NCBI GenBank assembly: GCA_902766305.1
Contig: CACXDE010000040.1
Location: forward strand, 1 to 16,011
Source of the DNA: an uncultured Ruminococcus sp.
Lineage (GTDB): Bacteria; Bacillota; Clostridia; Oscillospirales; Acutalibacteraceae
Reading direction: 5' to 3'
DNA: 16,011 nt
Shown here: positions 1 through 7,632 of the stretch, piece after piece
How positions within the stretch are numbered: the stretch's first letter is position 1
Layout of the letters: each line of letters opens with the position of its first letter
Program-made: the position numbers and the translations under genes
Notes under the pieces: model-generated
Told to the model about the DNA's origin: nothing
Databases searched by the model: none
Seen by the model: only the letters and a program-made list of their open reading frames with translations

Positions 1-1
1 A

Positions 2-313
2 GTAAAGGCAGATCCGGAAAAGCCCGAGCCTGAAACGGCAGTAAAGGCAGAACCCGAAAAGCCCGAGCCTGAAACGACTGTAAAATCGGAGCCGGAAAAG
101 CCCGAACCTGAAACAGCTGTAAAAGCAGAACCGGAAAAGCCTGAACCTGAAACAGCAATAAAGGCAGAGCCGGAAAAGCCCGAGCCTGAAACAGCAGTAA
201 AGGCAGAACCGGAAAAGCCCGAACCTGAAACGGCTGTAAAAGCAGAACCGGAAAAGCCCGAGCCTGAAACAGCTGTAAAAGCAGAACCGGAACAGTCCGT
301 GCCTGAAAAGGCT
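2..313 (+). repeat. In-frame 39-bp tandem repeat, seven good units plus a degenerate eighth
   Basis: Units begin at 2, 41, 80, 119, 158, 197, 236 and 275, exactly 39 bases apart with no spacer, and each encodes 13 residues (consensus VKAEPEKPEPETA). Most differences between units are synonymous third-position changes or A/G switches (gca/gct, aaa/aag). The array continues beyond the left edge, so total copy number is unknown. The eighth unit drifts to EPEQSVPEKA, marking the end of the array. Confidence 0.93.
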
Positions 314-910
314 GTAAAGGCAGAGGATGAAAAGACAAAAACTGATAAAGCTGTAAAAGCGGAAAAATCAAAGACATCTCCCGTAAGGGATCAGGATAAG
401 AAACCAGCAGATGCAAAACCGCTCAATAAAAAGTCCAAAAAACAGAAATTTAATTTTGAACGTGATGCAGGTATTTTGTTTGAACACCCGACAAAGAAAC
501 CCGTACCGCCTGCTGTGCCGAAAACCGGCTATATGACGGTTATCCCAAGTCTTGAAAGCGTGAATGCTGACGAGTATAACAAAATGTTTGAAAAGTATTT
601 AAGCGGCGAGGCAGAAGTGCCGTCGTTGAAGAAAGAAATCGTTGAGGAGTCAGTACAGAAGGCTGATATCAGTGCCGGAGTTTCGGACAATATAATAAAG
701 CCTGAGAAAGCTGTAAAAACAAAGACAGCTTTTAACGATAAGACATCTGTAATCAGCGAGGATAATGTAGAAGATCTTTTTGACGATGATGATTCTGATG
801 AAGGTGGAGTAACGCTTAAATCACTTGAAGTCAAGCCTGATGAGGGCATAGGAACAAAACTCAAAAAATCATTCGGCAAGCTTTTTACTGCCGAAGATGA
901 TGAAGAATAA
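2..910 (+). CDS. Repeat-rich acidic/lysine-rich protein, 3' part (5' end outside window)
   Basis: The reading frame is open from the left edge, so the true start lies upstream; the in-frame GTG at 299 is internal. About 302 residues are visible. The first ~100 are tandem 13-residue units of the form VKAEPEKPEPETA, seven of them nearly identical and then decaying into KAEDEK/KAEKSK-type sequence. The following ~200 residues are non-repetitive, rich in K, E, D and V, contain an acidic stretch around 778-805 (DLFDDDDSDE), and end in a basic KLKKSFGKLF segment followed by EDDEE. No signal peptide, membrane segment or enzyme motif is visible in this part. The low-complexity PEKPEPE unit suggests an extended, flexible linker or spacer. 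The stop is 14 bases before the pyrC start, so the two are probably co-transcribed. I do not recognise the family; function is unknown. Confidence 0.8.
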   Translation, partial: VKADPEKPEPETAVKAEPEKPEPETTVKSEPEKPEPETAVKAEPEKPEPETAIKAEPEKPEPETAVKAEPEKPEPETAVKAEPEKPEPETAVKAEPEQSVPEKAVKAEDEKTKTDKAVKAEKSKTSPVRDQDKKPADAKPLNKKSKKQKFNFERDAGILFEHPTKKPVPPAVPKTGYMTVIPSLESVNADEYNKMFEKYLSGEAEVPSLKKEIVEESVQKADISAGVSDNIIKPEKAVKTKTAFNDKTSVISEDNVEDLFDDDDSDEGGVTLKSLEVKPDEGIGTKLKKSFGKLFTAEDDEE

Positions 911-924
911 TTAGGAGGATGAAA

Positions 925-2187
925 ATGACGGACATACTTATCAAAAATGTTTATATCATTGACCCTGACAACAGTACAGACGGTCTTGGTGATATATTCA
1001 TCAAAAACGGAGTTTTTGCTGATCCGGAAACAGCAGAAGGAAATGTAGAAATAATAAACGGCTCAGGTATGAAGGCAGCCCCCGGACTTGTGGATCTTCA
1101 TGTACATCTCAGAGATCCCGGTCAGACAGACAAGGAAGATATTATCAGCGGATGCAGGGCAGCGGCAGCAGGCGGAGTAACCAGTCTGCTTGCAATGCCT
1201 AATACCGATCCTGCTGCGGACGATCCGGAAATAATAAAGTATGTGAAGGAAAAAGCAAAGGACGCTGACGCACGTGTATATGTTGTCGCTTCAATAACAA
1301 AGGGACTTCAGGGACGCGAGGCAACAGATGTTGACGAGCTTTATAAAGCCGGTGCTGATGCACTGTCTGATGACGGAAAGCCTGTACTTGATACATCAAT
1401 AATGGCAGAAGCTATGAAAAGTGCTGCAAGATTGGGTATACCTGTAATGGCACACTGTGAAGACCCATATCTTGCCGGCGGAAAGGTCAATGAGGGCGAG
1501 ATATCAGAAAAGCTTGGTGTAAAGGGTATGCCGGCAGCTGCCGAGGATGTCGGAACGGCAAGAGAAATCGCACTTGCAAGAGCTTATGATGTTCCTGTTC
1601 ATATCTGTCATGTCAGCACAAAAACCTCTGTAGATATGATAAGAGAAGCAAAAAATTCCGGTGTTAAGGTAACAGCTGAGACAGCGCCGCATTATCTTAT
1701 GCTGACAGAGGAAGAGCTTCTTAAAAAGGATGCAGATTACAGGATGAATCCGCCGCTCAGAACAGAGCAGGACAGACAGGCGCTTATTGAAGCACTCAAG
1801 GACGGTACTATAGATGCTATAGCCACAGACCATGCGCCGCATACACCTCTGGAAAAGGCTGACTTTGAGTCTGCTCCGAACGGTGCTATAGGTATGGAAA
1901 CTTCATTTGCAGCAGCGTATACAGTGCTTGTAAAGGGCGGAGTTATGAGTGAATCCGAGCTTATCAGAAAAATGTCGTCAAATGCTGCAAGAATACTTGA
2001 TATACCTGCCGGTACAATGTATATAGGTTCGCCGGCTGACCTGTTCCTGTATAAGGAAGAGGAATGGACTGTAGATCCGGATAAGCTTCACGGCAAGTCA
2101 AAAAATACACCGTTCAAGGGTATAACAATGGCTGCAAAGGTAAAAATGACTATATGCAGCGGAAGAGTTGTTTATAGAGACGAATGA
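925..2187 (+). CDS. pyrC: Dihydroorotase, class I (PyrC)
   Basis: It catalyses the reversible cyclisation of N-carbamoyl-aspartate to dihydroorotate, the third step of UMP synthesis, in the cytosol. The 420-residue protein is of normal class I length. Visible zinc and substrate motifs are DLHVHLRDPG (H59, H61), AHCED (H178), HICHVST (H229) and ATDHAPH (D302, H303, H306). SDDGKPV at 148-154 is where class I enzymes carry an aspartate bridging the metals. I chose the ATG at 925 because the perfect AGGAGG at 913-918 lies 6 bases before it; the upstream in-frame ATG at 919 touches that AGGAGG and would be badly spaced. It follows the repeat protein by 14 bases and precedes pyrF by 53 bases with no visible terminator between them, which fits one pyrimidine operon. 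Confidence 0.96.
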   Translation: MTDILIKNVYIIDPDNSTDGLGDIFIKNGVFADPETAEGNVEIINGSGMKAAPGLVDLHVHLRDPGQTDKEDIISGCRAAAAGGVTSLLAMPNTDPAADDPEIIKYVKEKAKDADARVYVVASITKGLQGREATDVDELYKAGADALSDDGKPVLDTSIMAEAMKSAARLGIPVMAHCEDPYLAGGKVNEGEISEKLGVKGMPAAAEDVGTAREIALARAYDVPVHICHVSTKTSVDMIREAKNSGVKVTAETAPHYLMLTEEELLKKDADYRMNPPLRTEQDRQALIEALKDGTIDAIATDHAPHTPLEKADFESAPNGAIGMETSFAAAYTVLVKGGVMSESELIRKMSSNAARILDIPAGTMYIGSPADLFLYKEEEWTVDPDKLHGKSKNTPFKGITMAAKVKMTICSGRVVYRDE

Positions 2188-2240
2188 TGAAGCGGAGATA
2201 TTATCCCTTCCGGTACATGATAAAAACGGAGGAATGAAAT

Positions 2241-3176
2241 ATGTCGTTTGACAGACTTGTTAATAAAATAATCGAAAAGCAGAATCCTACAGTTGCCGGT
2301 CTTGATCCGAAGCTGGATTACATTCCGGGATATATAAAGGATGCGGCCTTTGCAAAATACGGTAAGACTTTAGAGGGTGCCGCTGAGGCATTGTACGAAT
2401 TTAATAAAGGTCTTATTGACGCACTTTATGATATTGTTCCGGCTGTTAAGCCGCAGGCAGCGTATTATGAAATGTACGGCTGGCAGGGTGTAAGAATACT
2501 TGAAAGAACGATCTCTTATGCAAAGCAGAAGGGTATGTTTGTAGTTACAGACGGAAAAAGAAATGATATAGGTGCTACAATGCAGGCTTATACAAAAGCG
2601 CATATCGGTACTACTGATATATGCGGAAAGGATGTAGAAGCCTTTGGTGCAGATGCGCTTACAGTAAACGGTTATCTTGGGACTGACGGTATAGTGCCCC
2701 TGCTTGAAGTATGCAAGGAGAAGGATAAGGGCATATTTGTTCTTGTCAAAACATCAAATCCGTCTTCCGGAGAGCTTCAGGACAGAAAGCTTGACGATGG
2801 TCTTACAGTATACCGCACTATGGGAAATATGTGTGAGGATTGGGGAAAGACCGATATCGGAGAGAGCGGTTATTCCTGTGTCGGCGCAGTAGTCGGCGCA
2901 ACGTATCCGGAGCAGCTCAGTGAACTCAGGGCAGCACTGCCGCATACATTTTTCCTTGTTCCGGGTTACGGCGCACAGGGCGGCGGCGCAAAGGATGTTG
3001 CCGGTGCTTTTGATGAAAACGGTCTTGGCGCAATAATAAATTCTTCAAGAGGCATTATGTGTGCATGGAAAAAAGAAGGCTGCGCTGAACAGGATTATGC
3101 ACAGGCTGCAAGAAGAGAGGCTCTGCGCATGAAAGAAGAAATTGTTTCATTTATCGGAAAGATCGGTAATGACTGA
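2241..3176 (+). CDS. pyrF: Orotidine 5'-phosphate decarboxylase, long (type 2) form
   Basis: It decarboxylates OMP to UMP, the last step of de novo pyrimidine synthesis. At 311 residues it is longer than the ~240-residue classical enzyme and matches the long subfamily found in many Clostridia and Actinobacteria. The GLDPKLDYIP segment (20-29) opens the TIM barrel. The catalytic array is visible as K70 (in AVKPQAAYYE) and TDGKRNDIGAT with D104, K106 and D109. A GYGAQGG segment near residue 247 is the phosphate-binding end of the barrel. The ribosome binding site GGAGG at 2228-2232 is 8 bases before the ATG. The 53 bases after pyrC hold no promoter or terminator that I can see. The stop codon lies inside an 11-bp hairpin (3154-3185) shared with the start region of the next gene. 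Confidence 0.95.
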   Translation: MSFDRLVNKIIEKQNPTVAGLDPKLDYIPGYIKDAAFAKYGKTLEGAAEALYEFNKGLIDALYDIVPAVKPQAAYYEMYGWQGVRILERTISYAKQKGMFVVTDGKRNDIGATMQAYTKAHIGTTDICGKDVEAFGADALTVNGYLGTDGIVPLLEVCKEKDKGIFVLVKTSNPSSGELQDRKLDDGLTVYRTMGNMCEDWGKTDIGESGYSCVGAVVGATYPEQLSELRAALPHTFFLVPGYGAQGGGAKDVAGAFDENGLGAIINSSRGIMCAWKKEGCAEQDYAQAARREALRMKEEIVSFIGKIGND

Positions 3177-3185
3177 TCTTTCCGA
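3154..3185 (+). other. 11-bp perfect hairpin spanning the pyrF stop codon
   Basis: TCGGAAAGATC (3154-3164) and GATCTTTCCGA (3175-3185) are perfect reverse complements separated by 10 bases, and the pyrF stop codon TGA occupies 3174-3176. It is followed by AAAACGGAGG rather than a T-run, so it is not a standard intrinsic terminator. It ends 5 bases before the degV ribosome binding site, so it could set mRNA stability, RNA processing or the relative translation of pyrF and degV. Confidence 0.7.
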
Positions 3186-3199
3186 AAACGGAGGAATAT

Positions 3200-4075
3200 A
3201 TGAAAAAAACAGCAATAGCAACAGACAGCAACAGCGGTATAATTCCGCAGGAAGCACAGGATATGGGAATTTTTATGATGCCTATGAGCTTCAACGTAAA
3301 CGGCAGGGATTATACCGAAAATGTAGATATTACATATAAAGAATTTTACCGGTATCTTGCAGACAGCAAAACTCAGGTATCAACTACACAGCCCTCTCCC
3401 GGACAGCTGATGGAGATGTGGGACAGTATTCTTAAAGATCATGATGAAATAGTGTACATACCTATGTCGTCCGGACTATCAAGCTCATGCCAGACGGCAA
3501 AAATGCTTGCTGCAAGCGATTATGCTGGAAAGGTTTTTGTTGTGGACAACAGAAGAATTTCAGTAACTCAGTATCAGTCCGTTGCTGACGCAAAGGCTAT
3601 GGCGGATGATGGTCAGGACGCTGAAACAATAGCTAAAAAGCTTGAAGAGGATGCCGGAGAGTCCAGCATTTATATCATGGTCAATAAGCTTACATATCTG
3701 AAAAGAGGCGGCAGAGTTACTGCGGCAGGTGCTCTTATAGCAAATGTTATGAACCTTAAGCCTGTACTCCAGATACAGGGCGCAAAGCTTGACGCATATG
3801 CAAAGTCAAGAGGTACAAAAACTGCCCGAAAGACTATGATAGAAGCAATGAAGAAGGAATTTGAAGTAAGGTTCAAGGATGAGATCCAGAAGGGCAATAT
3901 GACGCTCCACGCTTCATATTCAGACATGAAGCTTTTTGAGATCGAAACATGGATAAACGAGATATCAGAGGCCTTCCCTGGATTTGAAATACACGCAGCG
4001 CCTCTTTCTCTGAGCATAGGATGTCATATCGGTCCGGGATCGCTTGCTATAGCCTGCGCAAAGAGAACCCGGTAA
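3200..4075 (+). CDS. DegV family fatty-acid-binding protein (FakB-like)
   Basis: DegV/FakB proteins hold a long-chain fatty acid and present it to the kinase FakA for phosphorylation, feeding exogenous fatty acids into phospholipids. The 291 residues are the usual family length. The N-terminal domain has the family motif IATDSNSGI (6-14), the STTQPSPGQL segment (61-70) and MSSGLSSSCQTA (89-100). The C-terminal end carries SIGCHIGPGSLAIA, the conserved H-x-GPG lipid-pocket motif. A good GGAGG lies 5 bases before the ATG. It follows pyrF by 23 bases and is probably co-transcribed, although its function has no obvious link to pyrimidines. No FakA kinase is in the window, so partner and ligand are inferred from the family only. 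Confidence 0.9.
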   Translation: MKKTAIATDSNSGIIPQEAQDMGIFMMPMSFNVNGRDYTENVDITYKEFYRYLADSKTQVSTTQPSPGQLMEMWDSILKDHDEIVYIPMSSGLSSSCQTAKMLAASDYAGKVFVVDNRRISVTQYQSVADAKAMADDGQDAETIAKKLEEDAGESSIYIMVNKLTYLKRGGRVTAAGALIANVMNLKPVLQIQGAKLDAYAKSRGTKTARKTMIEAMKKEFEVRFKDEIQKGNMTLHASYSDMKLFEIETWINEISEAFPGFEIHAAPLSLSIGCHIGPGSLAIACAKRTR

Positions 4076-4092
4076 TATCGGAAATATAATTC

Positions 4093-4164
4093 AGTTTTAA
4101 GTTATAAGTTATAAGTTAGTTAACCCTATATTAACTGACAACTTACGACTTACAACTGATAACT
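4093..4164. repeat. AT-rich imperfect palindrome in the intergenic gap
   Basis: The left arm 4093-4123 is built from repeated AAGTTAT-type heptads, and the right arm 4131-4164 is its imperfect reverse complement, separated by a 7-base loop (ccctata). Arms are ~31 and 34 bases with a few mismatches and one 3-base offset. It could fold into a long stem after degV. It lacks a clean GC stem with T-tail, so it looks more like a small dispersed palindromic (MITE-like) repeat than a classical terminator. The rest of the gap up to 4276 holds only a weak promoter candidate. Confidence 0.7.
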
Positions 4165-4201
4165 GTTAATAAAGATCCTTAGATTCACTCATGGTGAAAT
4201 C

Positions 4202-4230
4202 AGGACAAGATATTTATCGTTCACTATAAA
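4202..4230 (+). promoter_or_regulatory. Weak sigma-A promoter candidate for the carboxyltransferase operon
   Basis: AGGACA (4202-4207), a 17-base spacer and TATAAA (4225-4230) lie 47 bases before the gene at 4277. The -10 matches consensus at five of six bases and the -35 at four. It is the best candidate I could find between the 4093-4164 palindrome and the gene, in an AT-rich background where chance matches are common. Confidence 0.35.
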
Positions 4231-4276
4231 TCTAATTTTATCATATGTTTGTTAAGTAAAGTCAGGAGGAAAAAGG

Positions 4277-5623
4277 ATGAGTGTTCAGTCAAAGATTGAC
4301 GGTCTTATGGCAGCCCGTGAACAGATAAGCACTTCAAAAGCTTATCAGAGACTTGCGGCACTGTTTGATGAGGGCGTGTTTACGGAGATCGATGCTTTTG
4401 CCAGATCAGAAGAGGGATATGCGGAGATAGTTGCCGGATGCGGCAGTATCTGCGGTACGGGTGTGTATGCGTATGCTCAGAACCCTGATACGGCAGGCGG
4501 CGCTATGTCAAAGGCACAGGCTGCGAAAATCAGAAAGCTGTATGATCTCGCATTAAAGACAGGAAAACCGGTTGTAAGTATTTTTGACTCTATAGGCGGA
4601 AGAATATCACAGGGAAGCGACCTTTTAGGCGCATATGGCGATGTTCTCAGATACAGCTCAAATTTATCAGGAGTAGTACCTCAGATATCTCTTGTTCTGG
4701 GTAATTGCTGCGGAACTCAGGCGCTTATTGCTGTAAGCGGCGACATAGTAGTAATGTCAAGGGATGCAAAGCTGACTCTGAATACTGACGGCAGCGAAGC
4801 TTCGGCAGAGGAAAATGCTGCAAGCGGTGTTGTACACATTGTAGAGGACAGTGAAGAAAAAGCAATAGAAAAGACAAGAAGGATAGCGGCTATGCTTCCT
4901 TCAAATAATCTGGATTTTGCCGGAACAGTAGAGTTTGACGATGCAAAGGAAGACAGCAGCGATGTTGTCGATAAGATCGTTGACGGAGGAAGCGGTATTG
5001 AGCTTCAGTCCTCTTTCGGAAAAGCTTTAAAGACAGTTTTAGCTACAATAGAGGGTGCAAGCGTCGGCGTAATAGCTTCGGCAGAAAAGGTGATTGACGG
5101 TAAGGCTGCATCTAAGGCAGCACGTTTTATACGTTTCTGTGACGCATTCGGCATTCCAGTTGTTACTCTGCTTGACGCTGAAAAGTTCGGCTGCATAAAG
5201 TCTGCTTCAAAGCTTGCCGGCGCATATGCTGAGGCTACAACTGCAAAGGTAACTGTCATCACAGGAGACGCATATGGTGCAGTATACATTGCTGCTGCGG
5301 GGACTGGTGCGGCTGCTGATATGACGTTTGCGTGGGCAGACGCAAGTATTTCGGCACTTTCACCGGAGGCTGCTGCCGTTATCGCTTTGGGTGATGACTT
5401 CGGCGGAAAGCTTAAAGGCGCAAAGGATCCGAAAAAGGCAAGGGCTGATGTTGTCGCACAGTTTAAGGCTGAAAATCTCACCGCTGAAAAAGCTGCTGCC
5501 GACGGATATGTTCAGGATATTATCCTGCCGGAGGAGACAAGGGCAAAGCTTATTGCAGCTCTTGATATGCTTGCTGACAAGAGAGTATCAACTCTCCCGA
5601 AGAAGCATACTGTTACATGGTAA
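4277..5623 (+). CDS. Divergent carboxyltransferase (12S/MmdA-like) subunit
   Basis: It belongs to the biotin-dependent carboxyltransferase fold (two crotonase-like halves), which transfers CO2 between carboxybiotin and usually an acyl-CoA. At 448 residues it is shorter than the ~510-residue MmdA/12S enzymes, mainly through a reduced N-terminus. Retained family features are DSIGGRISQG (104-113), SGVVPQISLVLGNCCG (131-146), KAARFIRFCDAFGIPVVTL (280-298), DAYGAVYIAA (331-340) and a C-terminal LPKKHTVTW tail. Compared with the typical GPCAGGAV and AYGGAYIA segments, the two oxyanion-hole regions read GNCCGTQA and AYGAVYIA, and the usual VPGFLPG segment is AEKFGCIK. Substrate specificity is therefore uncertain. 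AGGAGG at 4264-4269 sits 7 bases before the ATG. It heads an operon with the biotin carrier and the 5S/OadA-like subunit. Confidence 0.82.
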   Translation: MSVQSKIDGLMAAREQISTSKAYQRLAALFDEGVFTEIDAFARSEEGYAEIVAGCGSICGTGVYAYAQNPDTAGGAMSKAQAAKIRKLYDLALKTGKPVVSIFDSIGGRISQGSDLLGAYGDVLRYSSNLSGVVPQISLVLGNCCGTQALIAVSGDIVVMSRDAKLTLNTDGSEASAEENAASGVVHIVEDSEEKAIEKTRRIAAMLPSNNLDFAGTVEFDDAKEDSSDVVDKIVDGGSGIELQSSFGKALKTVLATIEGASVGVIASAEKVIDGKAASKAARFIRFCDAFGIPVVTLLDAEKFGCIKSASKLAGAYAEATTAKVTVITGDAYGAVYIAAAGTGAAADMTFAWADASISALSPEAAAVIALGDDFGGKLKGAKDPKKARADVVAQFKAENLTAEKAAADGYVQDIILPEETRAKLIAALDMLADKRVSTLPKKHTVTW

Positions 5624-5705
5624 ATAAAAAAGAAGACCGGCAGGAATAATACCGGACTTCAGGAATTTGTAAATATAGATTCTGTATTCAGAAAGGAAAG
5701 ATATT

Positions 5706-6068
5706 ATGAAACATTTGAAGATCACCGTAAACGGTGTTGCGTACGATGTACAGGTAGAAGAGGCGGACGGCAGCGCAGTATCTGCACCGTCAGCTGCTCC
5801 GGCACCGGCTGCCAAGGCTGCACCGGCACCTAAAAAGGCAGCCGCTGCTGCAAGCGGCGACCCGATCAATTCTCCTATGCCGGGAACTATAGTTAACGTT
5901 CCTGTAAAGGCAGGTCAGGCTGTTAAGGCAGGCGATGTTCTCGTTATACTTGAAGCTATGAAAATGGAAAATGAGATCAAAGCGCCTAAGGATGGTACAG
6001 TTACTTCTGTTAATGTAAACAAGGGTGAATCCGTTAATACAGGCACACTGCTTGTAACGCTTGCATAA
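5706..6068 (+). CDS. Biotin carboxyl carrier protein (1.3S/BCCP-like)
   Basis: A free-standing carrier of 120 residues that shuttles CO2 on biotin between the two catalytic subunits encoded on either side. It has an N-terminal ~20-residue strand region ([20 protein letters not shown]), a flexible Ala/Pro/Lys linker (roughly 25-50) and a C-terminal biotinyl domain. The biotin attachment motif is EAMKMENE with K86 as the modified lysine, 34 residues from the C-terminus as expected. SPMPGTIV (56-63) is the typical start of the biotinyl fold. A purine-rich AGAAAGGAAAG precedes the ATG. The gap of 82 bases from the upstream gene holds no clear terminator. The 1.3S subunit of transcarboxylase and the separate carrier of decarboxylases such as MmdC look the same at this level. 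Confidence 0.92.
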   Translation: MKHLKITVNGVAYDVQVEEADGSAVSAPSAAPAPAAKAAPAPKKAAAAASGDPINSPMPGTIVNVPVKAGQAVKAGDVLVILEAMKMENEIKAPKDGTVTSVNVNKGESVNTGTLLVTLA

Positions 6069-6085
6069 AGAAAGGGGAAAGCCCT

Positions 6086-7501
6086 ATGGCTAAAAAGAAA
6101 ATACAGATAACAGAAACAGTTCTGCGTGACGCTCATCAGTCGCTTATTGCTACAAGAATGCCGCTTAGCGATATGATTCCGATACTTGAAAAGCTTGATA
6201 AGGTCGGATTCTACTCACTGGAATGCTGGGGCGGCGCAACATTTGATTCATGTATCCGCTTCCTTGACGAAGACCCGTGGGAAAGACTGCGCACACTGAG
6301 AAAATACTGCCCGAATACAAAGCTCCAGATGCTTTTCAGAGGGCAGAATATGCTTGGCTACCGTCATTATGCGGATGATGTACTTGAATATTTTGTACAG
6401 AGAAGTGTTGCAAACGGCATAGATGTTATAAGAATATTTGATGCTCTGAACGATATCAAGAACTTGCAGACAGCTATCAAGGCAGCAAAGGCGGCTAAGA
6501 AAGAAAACCCGAATGTTGAAGCACAGGTTGCTATGAGCTACACTACAGGTCCTGTATTTACGACTGAATATTATGTTGACTATGCAAAGCGTATACAGGA
6601 GGCCGGCGCTGATTCTATCTGCATAAAGGATATGGCAGCACTTCTGACACCATATTATACAGCAGAGCTTGTGGCTGCTATCAAAAAGGCAGTTGATATT
6701 CCTGTACAGCTGCATACGCATTATACATCCGGTCTTGCCTCCATGTGTCTTATGAAGGCAGTAGAGGCAGGCTGCGACAGGATAGATACGGCAATGTCTC
6801 CGCTTGCAAACGGTACATCTCACGCTCCTACTGAATCAATGGTAGCTGCGTTCAAGGATACCGATTATGATACAGGACTTGATCTTGTACAGCTGTCCGA
6901 AATAAGAGAGTATTTCATGAAGCTCCGCGAGAAATACATAAAGAGCGGGCTTCTTGATCCTAAGATGCTTGCTACAGATGCAAAGGCTCTTATTTATCAG
7001 GTTCCCGGCGGTATGCTTTCAAATCTCCTCAGCCAGCTCAAACAGGCCGGAAAGGAAGACCAGCTTACAGCCGTTCTTGAGGAAGTGCCGAGAGTACGTA
7101 AGGATGCCGGTTATCCGCCGCTTGTTACACCTACATCTCAGATAGTAGGCACACAGGCTGTATTCAATGTTATCCTTGGCGAAAGATACAAGATGTGCAA
7201 CGACCAGTTCAAGGATCTTGTTGCCGGAAAATATGGTACAACTCCCGTTAAGATAGATCCGGAGTTCAGAAAAAAGATAATAGGCGATCAGAAGCCTGTT
7301 GAATGCCGTCCGGCTGATTTGCTTGAACCCGAGCTTGAAAAGCTCCGTGCTGAGATACCGGAATGGATAGAGCAGGAGGAAGATGTTCTCACATACGCTC
7401 AGTTCCCGAAGGTTGCGCCGGGATTCTTCAAGAAGCGCCGTGACAAGAAGATAGGTATAAACCCGGATGCAGATTTAAAGAACAAAATACATCCGGTATA
7501 A
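6086..7501 (+). CDS. Oxaloacetate decarboxylase alpha / transcarboxylase 5S-like subunit, without biotin domain
   Basis: It transfers carboxyl between a keto acid (oxaloacetate/pyruvate) and biotin at a metal-containing HMGL-like TIM barrel. In 471 residues the barrel occupies about 1-270 and the conserved carboxylase domain the rest. Metal ligands are visible: D15 in VLRDAHQSL, K181 in CIKDMAA (carbamylated lysine in the family), and H210 and H212 in LHTHYTSG. It stops at KNKIHPV with no biotinyl domain, unlike most OadA proteins of ~590 residues, which agrees with the separate carrier encoded 17 bases upstream. AAAGGGGAAA precedes the ATG. Annotation pipelines often call such proteins oxaloacetate decarboxylase alpha or pyruvate carboxylase subunit B. 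The neighbouring 12S-like gene makes a 5S role in a transcarboxylase-type complex just as likely. Confidence 0.88.
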   Translation: MAKKKIQITETVLRDAHQSLIATRMPLSDMIPILEKLDKVGFYSLECWGGATFDSCIRFLDEDPWERLRTLRKYCPNTKLQMLFRGQNMLGYRHYADDVLEYFVQRSVANGIDVIRIFDALNDIKNLQTAIKAAKAAKKENPNVEAQVAMSYTTGPVFTTEYYVDYAKRIQEAGADSICIKDMAALLTPYYTAELVAAIKKAVDIPVQLHTHYTSGLASMCLMKAVEAGCDRIDTAMSPLANGTSHAPTESMVAAFKDTDYDTGLDLVQLSEIREYFMKLREKYIKSGLLDPKMLATDAKALIYQVPGGMLSNLLSQLKQAGKEDQLTAVLEEVPRVRKDAGYPPLVTPTSQIVGTQAVFNVILGERYKMCNDQFKDLVAGKYGTTPVKIDPEFRKKIIGDQKPVECRPADLLEPELEKLRAEIPEWIEQEEDVLTYAQFPKVAPGFFKKRRDKKIGINPDADLKNKIHPV

Positions 7502-7532
7502 TATACAATTAGTAATGTCGATCGGCTGTTAT

Positions 7533-7592
7533 GTTGGGGCTGCCGCCCCAAACCCTGCCCGGACCTCGTTAGGGAACAAGTTCCCTGCACCC
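7533..7592 (+). repeat. Dispersed palindromic element E1, copy A
   Basis: Sixty bases with two strong hairpins: TTGGGGC (7534-7540) with GCCCCAA (7545-7551), and AGGGAAC (7571-7577) with GTTCCCT (7580-7586). The same sequence occurs inverted at 13694-13766, with a 13-bp insertion and only a few other changes. The element lies between short matching ends, TATACAAT (7502-7509) and ATTGTATA (7604-7611), which are reverse complements. It starts just after the stop of the 5S-like gene. Confidence 0.85.
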
Positions 7593-7632
7593 GTTAACTG
7601 TATATTGTATAAAATACAAAAGAAAAAAATTT

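Noticed and set aside
299..301. GTG at 299 as the start of the first gene
   Set aside because: The frame is open to the left edge with coding repeats before it and there is no ribosome binding site at this GTG.
2..313. Regular 39-bp repeats as a possible CRISPR array
   Set aside because: Units are directly adjacent without spacers and encode an in-frame 13-residue protein repeat.
5005..5481. 158-residue open frame on the - strand
   Set aside because: It lies wholly antisense to the carboxyltransferase gene, has low-complexity Ala/Ser composition and no ribosome binding site; it mirrors Ala/Ser-rich codons of the real gene.
6248..6823. 191-residue Cys-rich open frame on the - strand
   Set aside because: It is antisense to the conserved barrel of the 5S-like gene, and its Cys/Ile/Tyr-rich composition does not look like a real protein.
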